From Actinomycetota bacterium (lineage in GTDB: Bacteria > Actinomycetota > Thermoleophilia > Gaiellales > Gaiellaceae): 47,327 nt of DNA. Position numbers and translations under genes: made by a program. The notes beneath the pieces are model-generated. The model made no database searches, was not told where the DNA came from, and saw only the letters and a list, made by a program, of their open reading frames with translations. This document shows, piece after piece, positions 47,225 to 47,327 of this stretch. The first letter of the stretch is position 1. Every line of letters starts with the position of its first letter. The DNA lies in contig VAXG01000111.1 in NCBI GenBank assembly GCA_005883355.1, positions 1 to 47,327 of the forward strand, read 5' to 3'.

Positions 47225-47327
47225 CCGTTGCCGGCCGTCGCCGGCTCACGATCATCCTGATTACTGAATCGGGTTGAGGGTATCGGCGCCTAATGCTCCT
47301 GAAAACGCGGTCGCGCTTTCCGTCGCG
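47225..47327. other. Terminal 103 nt, no feature seen
   Basis: GCCGGCCGTCGCCGGC (47230-47245) is a short inverted repeat that could end the DUF59 transcript. Nothing else is recognised before the window ends. Confidence 0.35.

Noticed and set aside
1-47327. CRISPR arrays, tRNA, rRNA, insertion sequences, prophage
   Set aside because: No regularly spaced long repeats, no cloverleaf or rRNA signature and no transposase, integrase or phage genes were found by reading both strands.

Overview
The window looks like chromosomal DNA from a high-GC actinobacterium, most likely a deep-branching Thermoleophilia/Gaiellales-type lineage. This is an inference from GC-rich codon use, many TTG/GTG starts, small protein types familiar from that group, and an actinobacterial style of operon head. 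Many operons appear to begin with leaderless mRNAs: a TANNNT -10 box sits 6-8 nt before the start codon at about 17 gene starts. Genes inside operons are usually joined by NTGA or TGATG stop-start overlaps. I see no rRNA, tRNA, CRISPR array, prophage or insertion sequence. Most of it is ordered, densely packed housekeeping sequence.

Layout. 1-5.9 kb: exported beta-propeller proteins, a CHAP protein, a lipoprotein, and the PLP synthase genes pdxS and pdxT, which are split by an inverted sialidase-like gene. 5.9-9.1 kb: yebC, then ruvC-ruvA-ruvB and a small unknown gene. 9.1-14.9 kb: a structured convergent spacer, small unknown and membrane genes, a class V aminotransferase, recJ and an acetyltransferase. 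14.9-19.6 kb: relA/spoT, a repeat-rich spacer, then a minus-strand operon (phosphomannomutase, thioesterase, GAF protein). 19.7-25.9 kb: a second secreted sialidase-like protein, a class III cyclase-ATPase-TPR protein, a sugar-phosphate epimerase and two small genes.

25.9-38.8 kb is a respiratory island. An OmpR-type two-component system is divergent from a tightly packed run of about 11 genes: ccoN, a fused CcoO/CcoP-like dihaem cytochrome c, a CcoS-like protein, three small proteins, a 1061-residue CcoN-like membrane protein, a small helical protein, ccmE, ccmF, a CcmI-like protein and a zinc-ribbon protein. Three GATGAC direct repeats spaced exactly 11 bp lie in the divergent control region, which suggests that the response regulator controls the terminal oxidase. 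38.9-42.8 kb: a murein peptidase, a tiny hydrophobic protein, an NRAMP metal transporter with a perfect 32-bp operator-like palindrome, hpt and a nuclease-like protein.

42.8-47.2 kb is the most unusual part: a metallophosphoesterase, cyclic 2,3-diphosphoglycerate synthetase, 2-phosphoglycerate kinase, a GlpX-like protein with altered catalytic residues, and a DUF59/MIP18 protein. Together these encode a plausible route from 2-phosphoglycerate through 2,3-diphosphoglycerate to cyclic 2,3-diphosphoglycerate, a solute known from hyperthermophilic methanogens. A 188-bp hairpin-rich segment flanked by ATGAGC separates the two biosynthetic genes. It has the form of an insertion into an ATGA junction and places the kinase start codon inside a 10-bp hairpin.
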